From Emmonsiellopsis sp. PD_33 (lineage: Eukaryota > Ascomycota > Eurotiomycetes > Onygenales > Ajellomycetaceae): 64,000 nt of DNA. How positions within the stretch are numbered: position 1 is the first letter of the stretch; each line of letters starts with the position of its first letter. The stretch lies in NCBI GenBank assembly GCA_032988165.1, contig JANTQF010000024.1, positions 1 through 64,000 on the forward strand, given 5' to 3'. Both the position numbers and the translations under genes were made by a program. The notes under the pieces are model-generated. The model saw only the letters and a list, made by a program, of their open reading frames with translations. It was not told the DNA's origin and did no database searches. Shown here piece by piece: positions 47,438-59,835 of this stretch.

Positions 47438-48741
47438 CTACACATCCCTCTTCTCCCCGCTGAACATCTTCTCGAAGAACATCTCAGCTGTCTCCAATAC
47501 TTTCGGTGAGCCATCTTTTGCTCCAACCGCCTCCTGTACAGCCCTTTTCAACTCCTTCGCGGGTTCAAGATCAAACTCCGTGCCAAAGTACTGGCCGTTG
47601 AATCGTTGGGTGAAAAGGAACATGCCTTTAACGTCTTCAAGGGCGCGGATCCCCATGGTCGGAAGCTCCTCTACCTTAGTCGCGACGTAGCGGGATTTAT
47701 TACCCGTAACTGCCATACAACAAAGTAGCGATGTATTAGTGATTTGGTTAACCTTTTGCTATTTCAATATTTTGGGTTCAAAAAATACCTTTCGTGAATG
47801 CCGCAACAATATCTTCAACAGTTGCCAGTTGGCCAGTTCCCTGAATCACCTTTCCTGTCCATTTTGAAGAGTTGAGCAGGACGCCATGCACAAGGTCTCC
47901 GTAATCCTCTTCAATCCCAAGAAACGGGACAAGCCCCTTCCCGCCAGCAGGAGGTTGTGCCAGAGTTACAAAACCTTCCGAGTCAGCTTGGAAGGGGAAT
48001 CCTCCGAAGATTTCCGCAATGAATGGGTCTGTAAAGTTCTCTAGATACCAGCCTGCGTTAACGGCTGTGATAGCCTTGATGTTGGGGCTGTTGCGTGCAA
48101 GTTGTTCAATCTTGTACTTGTCTATATTGCAGTCAGTAAACTTAAAGAAGTAAAAATAGGAGCAAGAGGGGAATCTATACTTACTGTCCATCATATCCAA
48201 CTTTACATCGCCTTCAGTCAGCCCGTACACATTGGCGGCCGAACTGTATACGAAATGCTCCACGCCAACCTCATTTATGACATCGACGATGACTCGACCA
48301 AGGTCCATTTCTGTGGGGCCACTTGGGTCGTCGAACGCCTGGTTTTGTGTCGTTAGCTTTCTCATTGGCATAACCTCAATTCTATAGGAGGCGAGAGATT
48401 CCATGGAGTCATTACCGGGTCAGCAGAGTTGGTATTAGCAAATACGGCCCAGCTGTCCTTAAATGCGTTCACCAGTTCGTCTTTCTTAAACCCATCAGCC
48501 TTCACGACTTCAACTCCAGCTTTGGTGAGCTCCTTGGCCTTATCGGAATCTGGATTGCGTGTAATTCCCCTAACGCGGAATTGGGTGTTGTTGCGAAGTA
48601 GGGATCGAATGACAGAACCGCCTTGGTTACCTGGAATAGGGCGTGAGCAATGTTCAAAATTTAGTAATAAAAAATGGGGTGTAGAGGGGTAGAATTCTTA
48701 CCAGTAGCTCCAAACACGGTGACAAGTTTAGGGGTAGACAT
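47438..48741 (-). CDS. NmrA-like NAD(P)-binding protein
   Basis: Atypical short-chain dehydrogenase of the NmrA/HSCARG group, which bind NAD(P) and often act as redox sensors or quinone/isoflavone-type reductases. Five exons (48741-48702, 48630-48416, 48338-48185, 48121-47789, 47709-47438) give 337 residues, typical. The Rossmann motif VFGATGNQGGSVIR is split by the first intron after GATG. The HFVYSSAANV strand and AGWYLENF segment are characteristic. There is no Tyr-x3-Lys catalytic pair, as expected for the NmrA type. Its proximity to the PKS genes is suggestive, but separation by unrelated-looking genes makes membership of the pathway uncertain. Confidence 0.92.
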
Positions 48742-50442
48742 TGGAAGTGTGGAAGAGGGTTAAACAGTTCAATTGGGACTTTTGTTTCCGGGTATCTTGA
48801 TCCAGGGGCAATTGGATGAAAAGAGTTTGAATTGGCAGTGATCACAATTGTCCGTTGGGATATCAAGTTGTTTAAATATCCACATACTCTTGCTGGCACT
48901 GGGCAATTGAGGCCCCTTCATCGCGGCTTTTCTACGAGTTCAACGTCAATATTTCTCATGAAAATGTTTGCCTAAAAGACGTCGTCACCCTACCTCGACA
49001 GATTCCGTCTTGCTGAACGCTAGAGAAGGTCGATTGGGGCAACAACATGCTCAGAGTGTTGGCGAAGGGGGGGGGTAACAGTCGTTATTCCCCCATATTT
49101 GTGCTAAGCCTTGTCTTGACACCGCTTATACGACACTTTTAACCAACAGAGAGTGCTTCCAAGATTGTTAGGGGAAATGAGAACGGAGACACCGAAGACA
49201 AGACGCCATTATGCACCAACAAGCTGAAAGATGTCTTGGTGACAGAGAAGAGGACACTTCATCTTTGATAATTGGAACTCAATCTATAAGCCCCCTGCGT
49301 CATTGAGGTTGTCGGTTACCAGGCCATCGTCGTCGCCAAGAGAGAGGAAGCAACGCCATTGCGACGGACAAGCAGCGGTAACTTGAAGTAGAAGTCTCCC
49401 ATCAAGCGACGAGACTAATAGTGAGGAGGCTGGTCATGCTGTTCGTATTCATGAGCTGCAGAATCTTGGTAAAGCTCCTTAGATATTCGAAAAGAGGCGA
49501 AGAGAAGCTCGCCCGGCCCAGGCAGCAATATTCAGGAGAATTGTCCACGAGGAGTTACCCATCAAGATGATGAATTTCAAGCTGAAATCCAGGGCCCAGG
49601 GCCTCCCTGACATCCATCGTCCTCGTAACGAGAACTGTAGGTTGGTGGTGTCAAGAGAAAAGCACCATCAGCAGCGTCATTTTGGTTTGCGGCTTTTGTG
49701 CGTTGAAATGAACCCTTCCATTGTGACCTTTTGGGGGCTGTGTACCTAGGTAATTAACTCCCAGAGTGCCGTGAGGAGATAGAGAGAGTTCTTGAAGCGA
49801 AAAAATGTACTTGGTTATTCGACAATAATAAACACAGTAGTTTGTTGACTCCTTTTACCATGATGTCAGGCGAAAAGCTTGGCGCGATGCCAAGACTTTC
49901 GGGTTTCCGCCCCCAACTACACGCCAAGAAATGCTCCGAAAGGGGGGGGATAGGGGTTCATCGAGCAATATAAACATTCTCTGCAAAAATATGAGATAAG
50001 CATCAAGAATGTCATAGTACCGTAGAGGTTGCATCCGGATTTTACATATATCGGGGTGAAAGAACATCCACTGAAACACGCAATATTTACCACAGATAAT
50101 TATAAATTTCTAAACCCCTGAGATGGAAGAAACAGGACGCGCGAATGCATATGACTTTGCTATATTGAAGGAGTGTGTATTAAGCTAGCATTAATTCATA
50201 TAAGAAATGGGTTGCAACCTCATGACCGCAAAATGCCGCTTATTAGGCGGGTGGAAAGGAATGTGTGCATAATCCATCTCCCCCTAGACATGTCACTGTT
50301 CATAAACAGTGCGGAAACCAAGCTCCACTCATCCTTCCTCACTTGTCCATCTTCGCAAGGAGCGGCCGTATGATTTACCTTATGAGATGGTGAGCTACGA
50401 TTTTCCGCCCTGAATTGCAGCAGCTAAAATAGACGAACTTAC
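48742..50442. other. 1.7-kb intergenic region
   Basis: Left part is the NmrA-like promoter. The remainder is mixed-composition DNA with frames up to 75 codons, none protein-like. A CA/GA-rich segment near 49140-49520 could be decayed coding DNA, but I cannot name it. Confidence 0.4.
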
Positions 50443-50727
50443 TTAGATGCAGACGACACAAGCCGCACTCACAACCCCAGATAACATAGCCAGTCCCCCT
50501 CCTCTGCCGTTTTTATTGGCTACCCCAGTGATGCAGCGCCAGAATCTACACCCAGAGCAGGAGCCAGAAATAATGCCAACGTCCGCTTTCAAGAAGTCGT
50601 TGACGCAGTTGGCCCAATCATTGACTTCTTGCTGTGATGCCGGTTTTACTTCGGGAGCAGGAAGAGGGGCGGGGGAAGCAGCAATGGTGCTAGCCAAGAG
50701 GACGAGTGGCAGAAGGGTAAACTTCAT
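50443..50727 (-). CDS. Small secreted six-cysteine protein
   Basis: A single exon of 94 residues. A clear signal peptide occupies about residues 1-18 (positive start, Leu/Ala core, then a small-residue cleavage site), followed by a Pro/Ala-rich propeptide-like segment. The mature part has six Cys at about 41, 57, 60, 65, 90 and 93, enough for three disulphides, with a Gly-rich stretch before the last pair. I do not recognise a family. It fits the broad class of small secreted Cys-rich proteins that fungi use for surface, antimicrobial or host-interaction roles, and no specific activity is claimed. A donor-like GTAAGT follows directly after the stop, so a longer spliced form is not likely. Confidence 0.65.
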   Translation of the reverse strand: MKFTLLPLVLLASTIAASPAPLPAPEVKPASQQEVNDWANCVNDFLKADVGIISGSCSGCRFWRCITGVANKNGRGGGLAMLSGVVSAACVVCI

Positions 50728-52906
50728 TTTGGAGAGTTTGTGCTAAGGGGGTTATTAGATCAGTCTCCATGGTTATCGAGTCGTAGGTCTCGGTAGACGT
50801 ACCTTGGGGTTCGTTTGAAGGTCGTTTAATCGTGGTGTCGTAGAGTCGTTGAATCGTTAGGTTGCAAACTGTCGTAGAGGTAATATGAGATTTCTGGATG
50901 ATTATCAAGACAAATTTCGTCCTAGAAGAGGGGGGTTTATCTGAGTATTTATAGCATCTCCCCGCCATCAATGAGACACACACCATCATACAGATCCATT
51001 ATCGGCCAAATTCTCCAAAATGGAGGCATCGTATGGATGGTTTAGTCTGCCTCCGAAATCAGCTTCCGCCTCGCGCATGAACGATATCCATTTTGATACA
51101 CTTGCATCGGGCGAGCCGATGGAATATCTCGCAGTATCAGGACGTGTTCAGGGATGGGTATTCCGCCATAACCTAATGCCCAATATTTCGCCTTGCCAAA
51201 CATGAAGTTCAACACCCCCTATTCGCCTCCTAATGATCTGAGACGGATGCAGGTGAGCGAATTGCACCAGTACAGGAGGTCGATTGGAGCAAATCAAACT
51301 TCTAGCATTCCAACTAAATGAGCGCATCATCATCGAATTTTTAGATATTATGAACCTGACTGCCGTGTCCGCTATCGAGGATATCAGATCAACGCGCGCG
51401 TAGGTATTTCCAGCAAGAGTCTGAAAACCGATCCCCAGAACTCCAATCGGAACAGATGAAACAGGTTGGAGATAGCTTGCATTTTGCACGACGTCGATCG
51501 AAAAAACCAAATCTTTCGATGACTTTTTAGAAATCCCTAGCTCCGGCCATGATAGCATCATCCGTTAAGAGAACTGGATTGATTCCCTGCAAGGCGGGAT
51601 CAGTCAGCCATCGCTTTGATATAAGCTCTGCGCCGGACGCCTGTATTATATTGACTTCCTGAAAATAGACCTAGGGATCTAGGCTCACAACCAAACATTG
51701 AATGACATCTTGCATTGTCATAAATGCGTATGTAGGAGCGGGGGAAGTATCTTTTGAGTAAACAAGTTCATCTGCTCCTGACCTCCCTACCCATTAGCTT
51801 AACTTGTTTTAAGATCAAAAACGAAAGAAATAAGAGAGGAAGTTCCCAAACTGACAATATGCAGAGAAGATGTGCATTAGGGTTTCAGTTGGCCAATGCT
51901 GCAGGGTCTATTAGATCCAGATTCTTCTCCCCTATTATGACCAAAAGGGTTTATCTTCTTGCCTTCTCCAAGGCTGTCACCGATATCCCGAGGCTGGCAT
52001 TGGCTGAGCGGATATAGCCAACCGGCCCGGTCCAGCTGGCTCCAGTATGCCTTGCATGATAGTAGATCTCTGTTCCCCACTCAACGCTAAGGGATGACTT
52101 GCATGTAATTGAGGCAGACAGATCTATCAGCTCGACAGCAACACGGACCCATTTTGACACTCTTCTACAAATAGTACCTCAATAGATGGCTCTTCAGGGG
52201 TCGCGGGTATGAGGATCCAACTCGACCAAAGAGGATCAATCCTTAGAGGCCAGCGGCTCTAAGTGTTGTTTGATAGCAGGAAATGTTTTGTTGGGGCAAT
52301 ATGAGTAAGCCTAAGTTTGCATAAAATGGGTCAACCGAGCCCAATATCCTTTTAGAACTCTGTAAATCAGTAACTTGTTATGTGGGAGGCTGGCTGTAAA
52401 TATTCCTAGATGAGTTTTCAGTCGAACGACCGCCATGGGGGCTGGCTGTGAATGCCACCAGAAGAATCTTCGGTCGAGGGATCACCGGAGCCGGTCTTTT
52501 TCAAAATCAAGCCGTTCAGTTCGCGGGGAAGGTCAGGGTTATATAGGCCGCCATTCGAGATAAGGACAACCCTAATCGGAAAGTTGCATATTAATGTGAG
52601 GGGGTAGGTGGGCTGGCAGCTTCTTTGACCACCTCCCCGCCATCGAAATGATTGAATTGATCACGGAGCACTGCATCCTGCCCAGTATTCATTCTTGATG
52701 TGGATGGGTAGTTTGATCAGGGGTAGCCGTCCTCGACAGTATCAGAGGCCTATAGCAAGCAACTATTGATAGCAGGAATCGCCTTTTTCTAGCATCCTAA
52801 ATACATTAGTGACGTTCAAGGGATATACCGAAATTGCGACAATATATTTGCAACCCACACTTCATAACCTAAGAAAACAAAGCAATTGAACACATTGTAA
52901 GAACAG
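50728..52906. other. 2.2-kb region, possibly holding a decayed gene
   Basis: No intact gene. Two minus-strand frames (about 52160-51951 and 51561-51148) have protein-like composition: the first contains EIYYHARHTGASWTG, the second PIGVLGIGFQTL and RVDLISSI. Stops and frame changes separate them. They might be pieces of one broken extracellular-type gene, but I cannot identify it. Confidence 0.35.
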
Positions 52907-55900
52907 TCAGGCCCCTCTTTCATCCTCAGTGCTGTCCTGTTTCTTGGCCAGCGCCGCCTGCAATAGCAGTTCCGCCACTCCCTTATAGGCTCCATTTTCT
53001 TGCCTGAATGGTACCAAACTCAAACCCATCCCCAACAGCAATCGCACGGCATGTCCATATTTTCCATCTGACGCTGCTTGCATCGCCTCATCATACCTTC
53101 CCTCTTCAACCCAAATACCTGCCCCATTGGCCAGCAGTAGCTCGACCATATCCTCATGTCCGCAGGTAGAAGCTTCCCCTAATTCCCACTCGCCACAGTC
53201 TCCCTTGCAATCAGCTCCTGCCTGTAGCAACAGCCTTGCCACATCTAGATGGCCTTCTCTAGCTGCTAGTCCCAATGCAAAACTGTTATTAACATCAGCT
53301 CCTTTCTGCAGTAACAGCCTCATCATATCCAGATCACCCCTTTGAGCTGCATCTTCCAATGCACGCCTATTAATATCAGCCCCTGCCCATAGTAATCGTC
53401 TTACCACATCTAGATCACCTCTGTCAGCTGCATATTTCAGTACATCACTCCCATTAATATCAGCCCCCACCTGTAGTAATAGTCTTACCACATCTAGATC
53501 ACCTCTTTCAGCTGCATCTTTCAATACATCACTCTCATTAACATCAGCTCCAGCCTGGAGTAACAGTCTCATCACATCTAGATCACCCCTTTTAGCTGCA
53601 TCTTCCAATGCATCACACTCATTAGCATCAGCTCCTGCCTGTAGTAACAGTCTCACTGCTTCTAGATGGTGTCTTTCAGCTGCCTCTGCCAATGCTATAT
53701 TATAGCCAGCTTCCCTCCCTGGCTGTAGCAGAAGTTTTGTTGCCTCCAGTAGATAGTCTTCCCTCACTGCTTCCCCCACTGTAGTACTGGCATTGGTATT
53801 CGCTCCTGCCTGCAGTAACAGTGCCATTGCCCCAAGATGGCCTTCCCTGGTTGCCGCCTCCAACGCATGACCACTATTAACATCAGCTCCTGCCCGCAAC
53901 AGCAGCCTTACTGCACCTAGTTCGCCCTGTTTCGCTGCGAAGGCTAACGCATCGTCGCAATCACTGTGGCATTTTGCATGAACATCAACTCCTGCCTGGA
54001 ACAGTAATTGCATCATTTCCCGCTCGTTTGACTTTATTGCTGCCTTCAGAGCATTGCTGTGATTGGATTCGGTTTGCATATTGACGTCCGCCCCTGCCTG
54101 GAGCAGTAGTTCCACCATTCCCTTCATGCCACCTCCTGCTGCAGCTTGCAGGGCACTGTAGTAGGACCCGCTAAAACTGCTACATTCTAAGTTGACATCC
54201 GCCCCGTTTCTTAGCAGCATTTTCACCACTTCCGCGCGGCGGAGGAATGCAGCTATGCCCAAAGCTCTAGAAAGGGTCTCAACACGTGGTCCAGCCTGCA
54301 ATAGCAATTCCACAATCCCTGTCTTGTTATATATAGCTGCTATCGACAACGGGGTAAGATCGGAATTAGGAGGGCTGTTGACGTCTGCTCCTTCCTGTAG
54401 TAGCATTGACACCATGCTCCCGTCACGACAACATACTGCAGCGCAAAGAGCGCTGCCGCTCAGGTCACATATCGCGTTGATGTCCGCGCCATCTCTTATG
54501 AGGAGCCGCGCTATTTCGGGTAATCCAGAAGACGTCGCATAGTGTAATGGGCTAGGATAATATGTCGGTATCAATCCACGCCGCCACGCTGGGAATTCAC
54601 GAGGAGTCCTATGCCACTTTGGGGTATATATTTGGTACGCCTTGCGGAATGCATCCTCGCAAATCAAAAACTCGATAATTAACTGATTCATCGAATCCGG
54701 GTCTCGTCCAACTGCTCGGGCATGATATGTCCAGAACTCTGCAGCATATACTGCTAGTTTTGACGTTTTAATCACCTCCTGAGCAGAGCAGGAAACTGAA
54801 TCTCGAAACTGGAGAAGATATCGAAGACAGCCTTTGGCAATAGATGTTTCGCATGCGATAGGTTTCAAGACGAACCGTGAAGCCAAACCCTGCTGAATGC
54901 GATCGGACAACAAATATTCTTTGACCGAGTAGTGTGCCAAGACGACGGTTTTTTCGACGACTTTTTGTCTGCCATGAAACCTCCGGTGAGGGGGGGTGAT
55001 TGTGACAAGTGTGGAGCATATTGCCATCACATCCATGGGATCTTCGAGGACTCCATCTGGATCGAAACCACTGTCGGTGTCAACGGCGACTACTTCAGCG
55101 ACCTCACTAAGACCAAGCGGCCTGGCAGAGAATGCGAGCCAGGTTAGGATCCGAAGTGCGTACTCGACGTATTCGTCAGCTATTTTAACAAGTATTCGAT
55201 CGTACGTTTCATCTAGGGTTGCTGGCAAGCTGCCAAGAGCTTTTCGCAGTTGCGAGCGAGTAAGGCACTTTTCAAGTGTGTCTAACTGACATGCCGCCCA
55301 CCGGAACCTATGTATCTAGCTTTAGCGCCGTAATCACGTCTATTGGCTGACGGGGGGAGACGGCCGATACATACATTCCCTTTGATTTCTTCATAAGTGC
55401 CGTCTCTATTTCTCTGCGCAGGCTGTCATCTTTCCTCCACTTTCCAAATTTCCTTCGGGTGTCAAGGATGTGAGCGACATAATGTCGAATGTCCACATCC
55501 ACGACCTCAGTCTGTAAACAAATGGCATTATCGGGAGCAACAAGCTCCTCAAGACACATTTCAATATCCCGTTCTTTCCTGCTCGTAGCCAAAAGGTGCA
55601 AGTTCCCCAATCCCCAACCGCATATTGTATTAAGGACATCCATCAAGTCATCTCGGTAGACGCACTCATCAAGAGCATCTATGACAACATATGATTCAGG
55701 GAGTTCCTGGATAGTTTCTCGGAGAACATGAAGTAATCCATCAAGGGAAGGGCTTTGTCCGCCATCCGCACACGAAGAAAATAAAGTCTGTATTGCTGGC
55801 GGGATCCGAAGATTGAGCTGACAGAGTTGGAGAATTAAGGACTTGATCAACAAAATCGGCGTCTGTTTTTGAGAGTCTTTGAAGTCGAAGTAAAAATATG

Positions 55901-56825
55901 CTACCACCTTGCTTTGCCGTTCAAGATCCTGAATGACCGTGGAACTAAGGATGGTTTTACCACAACCCGGAATTCCGTACAACCAAATGAAGGAAGAGGC
56001 ATCCTTCTTCCATCTCTGGTACTGCTCGCCCTCAACAAACCACCGGCCGGTACCATCGTAGCGGTTCTTGATGGCCTGGTTGAAATTTTCGGACGGGTCA
56101 GGAGCGTCAAGCCAGCGACGAATTTCTTGAAAGAGTTGATCTGCAGATGCAAGCCACCATATGGCTTCGTTAGATTGGTCCATGTTGAATAAAGTTGCGT
56201 GTGCCTACTTACTCTTAGTAGATGCTTCACTGGCCTGGATTACAGTCTGGCGTGTAGCCTCGTGTTCGGCACGAATTGCATCCATCTGTGCATCATTCAC
56301 TGCGCGAAACACATCCTCTTGGCTAATGATAGAATCGATGATTTTCTTCGTCGTGTTGTCAAGGGCTGTGTATTTTTGAGCTTGTTCTGATCTCAATTGA
56401 CGAGCATTCTCTCTGAGGTCAACCGTAAGGCGCAAGATCAGCTCCTCTCGTAATTGTGATATCCGTCGTTGTAGGCCTTCAACTTCGTTCGCGTTCCACA
56501 CAGATCTGATGGCAGCTCCAATGCTCTTCCAAGTCTTATGCTTGCCGGTCACCTTAGCTTTGTCCAGCTGTTCCAGCAGAACTTTAGCCACCTTCTTGCA
56601 CGATAGAGCAAGGCTGTCCAGTTCGGGATCTCCTGACCCTGTGCCGGTATTGAGTCGGTCACTCAAGGAAACCAAGTCCGTTGTTGCCGCCTCAATGTCA
56701 ACGCTTGCCTCCTGCATGCCCGCAGGAGACCGGTAAAGGCTGATGGATGTCGAAACCAGCTTGGCTCCGAAATCCAAGAACTGGACGATATTGGCTGTTA
56801 AGCTAACAATGGATATCGGATCCAT
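52907..56825 (-). CDS. NLR-type STAND protein: N-terminal helical domain, NACHT NTPase, ankyrin repeats
   Basis: Fungal NOD-like receptors sense non-self or stress and trigger regulated cell death or incompatibility. I join three exons (56825-56213, 56164-55375, 55307-52907) into 1267 residues. Residues 1-200 are helical, starting MDPISIVSLTANIVQFLDFG, matching the Helo-like/fungal STAND N-terminal domain. NACHT follows, with Walker A GIPGCGKT and Walker B VVIDALDEC both intact, then the KGMFRWAACQLD segment restored by the second intron and a winged-helix region. About 16 ankyrin-type repeats fill the C-terminal half. Several are nearly identical 28-residue units. The first intron (48 bp) is inferred from frame continuity. 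Without it the N-terminal domain would be a separate small gene. No frameshift was seen. Confidence 0.88.
53230..53670 (-). repeat. 84-bp tandem repeats inside the NLR ankyrin region
   Basis: Successive TAGATC landmarks at 53411, 53495 and 53579 are exactly 84 bp apart. The units encode 28-residue ankyrin-like modules of the form DLDVVRLLLQAGADVN plus ALEDAAERG, five residues shorter than the standard 33. The high DNA identity of neighbouring units suggests recent unequal exchange or concerted evolution, as described for repeat domains of fungal NLRs. Confidence 0.85.
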
Positions 56826-57669
56826 CTTGGGCAAAATGCGCACTGATAGAAGATGATAATGCGAGGGACTCGAGAATATGGGTTTAACGTTTGGCAGTCA
56901 CTTTTTCGCAACGAGAGATAGAAATGACAAACTTTACAGCATCAATGCTGCATTCTGGCTTCGGGGTTGATGATATGTTCAGAATCAAATATTCCTGTGA
57001 GCCAACTATCCCGCCTGACATTCCAGCCAATCCGCCTTGCGGTTTCATGACTGCAAGGCTGAGGCTGGGCCTCATTTCGATCGGCATGGGGCGAATCAGG
57101 CGCTGTGCTGCGCCGCAGCCAGCAACATCTAGTACCCATGCCAACAGGCCATCATCCATGTTAACCGCACGCTATACCAATAATAACTCAGCAGTATCCC
57201 ATATCCCCGTATTGAACGATAAAACTTATCGGAGATGAAGTGACCAATCCATGGTGAACGACGTGTGGTGTGACATTAACAGTTGGAGGAATCGATTTCA
57301 CCATAATATGACGCGGGGTGCATACATATGGCCCAAACACCCCCCACGCCCAAGCAGCGTCAAAATAATCAAGCTCGAAGAGATAATCCATTGAGAGACA
57401 CCCCGATGTTGTAGAGAAGTTGGAGCCAATCCACAGCGGATTATGCAAGATCTGACTAAGCGGATGTGGTTCCATTCACCGCCTTCCTGTTTTGGAAATG
57501 CCGGCGACATCACACATCGCTCCATCGAAAATATCATTTTGCTGCAACTCGACGCGGAATCATCCTCGACGCGACCCCATCACTACGCCGGAATCCCCTT
57601 TATGCTGCGCCTAGGACGCGTTACAAAAGTGCTTGGAGGGCATAATCTAGGCCCCGAAAACCACCCACC
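56826..57669. other. Divergent intergenic region, NLR / poly(A) polymerase
   Basis: 844 bp between two head-to-head starts. Overlapping frames of 90-115 codons on both strands around 56884-57238 show no recognisable domain, and I do not call them. Confidence 0.45.
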
Positions 57670-59835
57670 ATGCCTCCCGCGTTCGAGTTTCGTGGGAATC
57701 GGCAAGGCGGCCGACCCCGCCAGCAGCCCGAATTCACCTTTCGATCTCGCTTCCCTAAAACCTCTTCACGCCCCTTATTGTTAATGGCCGAGAGAGAAAC
57801 TACCCCAGAATTCCTAGGAGCTTCACCAAATGACGAACAGAAACAGAGAAAATTCCTGGCTCTGGAGGATATTACAGACAGTGACGAGGCAGAGATGGAC
57901 GTCTCCTCTGCTGATGAGGGAAGTTCCCAGCCTCCACGGAAGAAACAAGCGATCGAATCCGACGCGGGCCCTGTTGCAAATATCCCCAAGTGGTCGAATC
58001 CAGATCCATATACTGTGCTACCTCCACCCGACGAGAGCCAAGCGAAGAAACGAGATGTCGTGAAGTTGATTCGCAAGGCCAGAGTACAATCTGCGCAACA
58101 GCCAAAGCCAGAAGCCAACAACGCCGTTGTTTCAAACGAGGACTTTATATCCTTTGGTACAGAAGAACTAGAAATGGATATGCCGCCAGAAAATGCGCCT
58201 CGAGGTCCTAGAAACTCCAATAACCAGCATGGGGATCCAGCCCTTGGTAGCAGGAAGCGAACTCACGACGACGAAATTACGGGTCCATCAAGACGCCCTC
58301 AGAGGTTGGGAAAGCTAGAGAAACGCTTTAACTCCGATGGCTCTATCCTAGATCACTGGCTGGCGTTCCCTAACCAAGATTCCACCCCTTGGATCGATTC
58401 TTCCGCGCCTCCCACCCTTCATTTGGGATCTAGGTACGTAAATAACGTCGCCCTTTTTCTATATCGACCCACTAATAAATTGTAGTCTTCACAACGAGGT
58501 ACTTAGTTTCTACCACTGGGTCAAACCCAAGCCTTTTGAGCACCAACTCAGGACCGATTTAATTCTGCGGCTACAACAACACTTTGAGAAAAGGCACTTC
58601 GGCTCCCAGCTTCATGCATTTGGCTCCTTCGCCTCTGGCCTCTATCTTCCTACTGCAGATATGGATCTTGTACTGCTTTCGAGACAGTTCATTCGCCAAG
58701 GCCGCAAAATTCTTTGCCAACGTGTTCGAGACATTTATTCCTTTGCCGGATATCTCAAGGATCTTGATGTTGCTGTTCCCGGATCCATTGAGACTATAGC
58801 TCACGCTAAAGTCCCAATCATAAAATTCGTAGACAGACTTACCGGGCTCAAAGTGGATCTGTCATTTGACAACTCCACCGGGCTAGCGGCGAACGAAACA
58901 TTTCAGCTTTGGAAAGCCCAGTTTCCTGCCATGCCGGTCATCGTCTCCATTATCAAGCAGTTTTTACTGTTTCGTGGTCTCAACGAGGTACCTACTGGTG
59001 GCCTAGGTGGCTTTTCAATTATCTGTCTAGTAACCAGCCTCCTTCAGCATCTGCCCTATAGCGGTGCAGAACCTAATCTTGGAGGCGTTCTCATGGATTT
59101 TTTTGATTTCTATGGTAACAAATTTGACTCCAGCACAGTTGGCATACAATTTGATCCGCCTGGCTACTTCGATAAGGTATCATTCATTACCCAACGCTAT
59201 TTTATTTATGACTAACTGTTCCTTTTTAGCGACTCTTTGGGGTATACCAGGCGAACAAGGAGCAGCGCCTGGCAATTATGGACCCCAATAATCCCGACAA
59301 CGATATTTCGGGAGGAACCAAGGAGATCCCATTGATATTTAGATCCTTTGCGGATGCGTACCGAGTTCTTCACCAGAACCTAGTGCAGGGGGCGTTTTCT
59401 CCAGCCAGACGTCCAAATAGCCTCCTAGCCTCAATCATCGGTGGCAATTACGAGCCTTATCATGAGCAGCGCGAGCACTTGAGCAGCCTTTGCGAAAATG
59501 ATCCCCGATACGCCCGATTTTTCCAACCTCCGCCGCCTAGTAGCCCACCGCCGGAGGCTCCACCGACCCCTCCGCCACCACCCCAGGAGGAAGATGAAGC
59601 TGCAACGGCAAAGGTGAAACTACCCGCAGAACAACCGTCTAATGCTCCAAAGTTATCTAAAAAGCAGGCAGCCGCATTAGACCGTGCCAATCGGCTTAAA
59701 CTGCTTCGACCCGACTTGAGCAGTGTCCCTAAATTCATCAGCCTTGACAATGCCGTTAAACTTGGCGGCTATTCCTCTATCTCAGAGATGGACCGCGATC
59801 TTTTCCGAAGGGATAAAGCTGCTTCAGGGCCTTGA
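57670..59835 (+). CDS. trf4: Non-canonical poly(A) polymerase, Trf4/Cid14 type
   Basis: Nucleotidyltransferase that in the TRAMP complex adds short oligo(A) tails to aberrant nuclear RNAs for exosome decay. Three exons (57670-58433, 58486-59176, 59230-59835) give 686 residues. The N-terminal 250 residues are disordered and charged. The polymerase-beta fold begins with HWVKPKPFEHQLR, then GSFASGLYLPTADMDLVL, whose GS and DMD supply the first two metal-binding Asp, and LKVDLSFD supplies the third. The central/PAP-associated domain follows (KQFLLFRGLNEVPTGGLGGFSI), continued through the second intron into RLFGVYQANKEQRL. The C-terminus carries a proline-rich stretch and a final basic helix. The start is the first ATG of the open frame. 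Confidence 0.94.

Noticed and set aside
56205..56843. Separate small gene encoding the NLR N-terminal domain
   Set aside because: A 48-bp GT...AG intron joins it in frame to the NACHT exon, and the domain order is the standard fungal NLR one.
57621..58220. 199-codon minus-strand frame, Ser/Gly-rich
   Set aside because: Antisense to the disordered N-terminus of the poly(A) polymerase; no domain.
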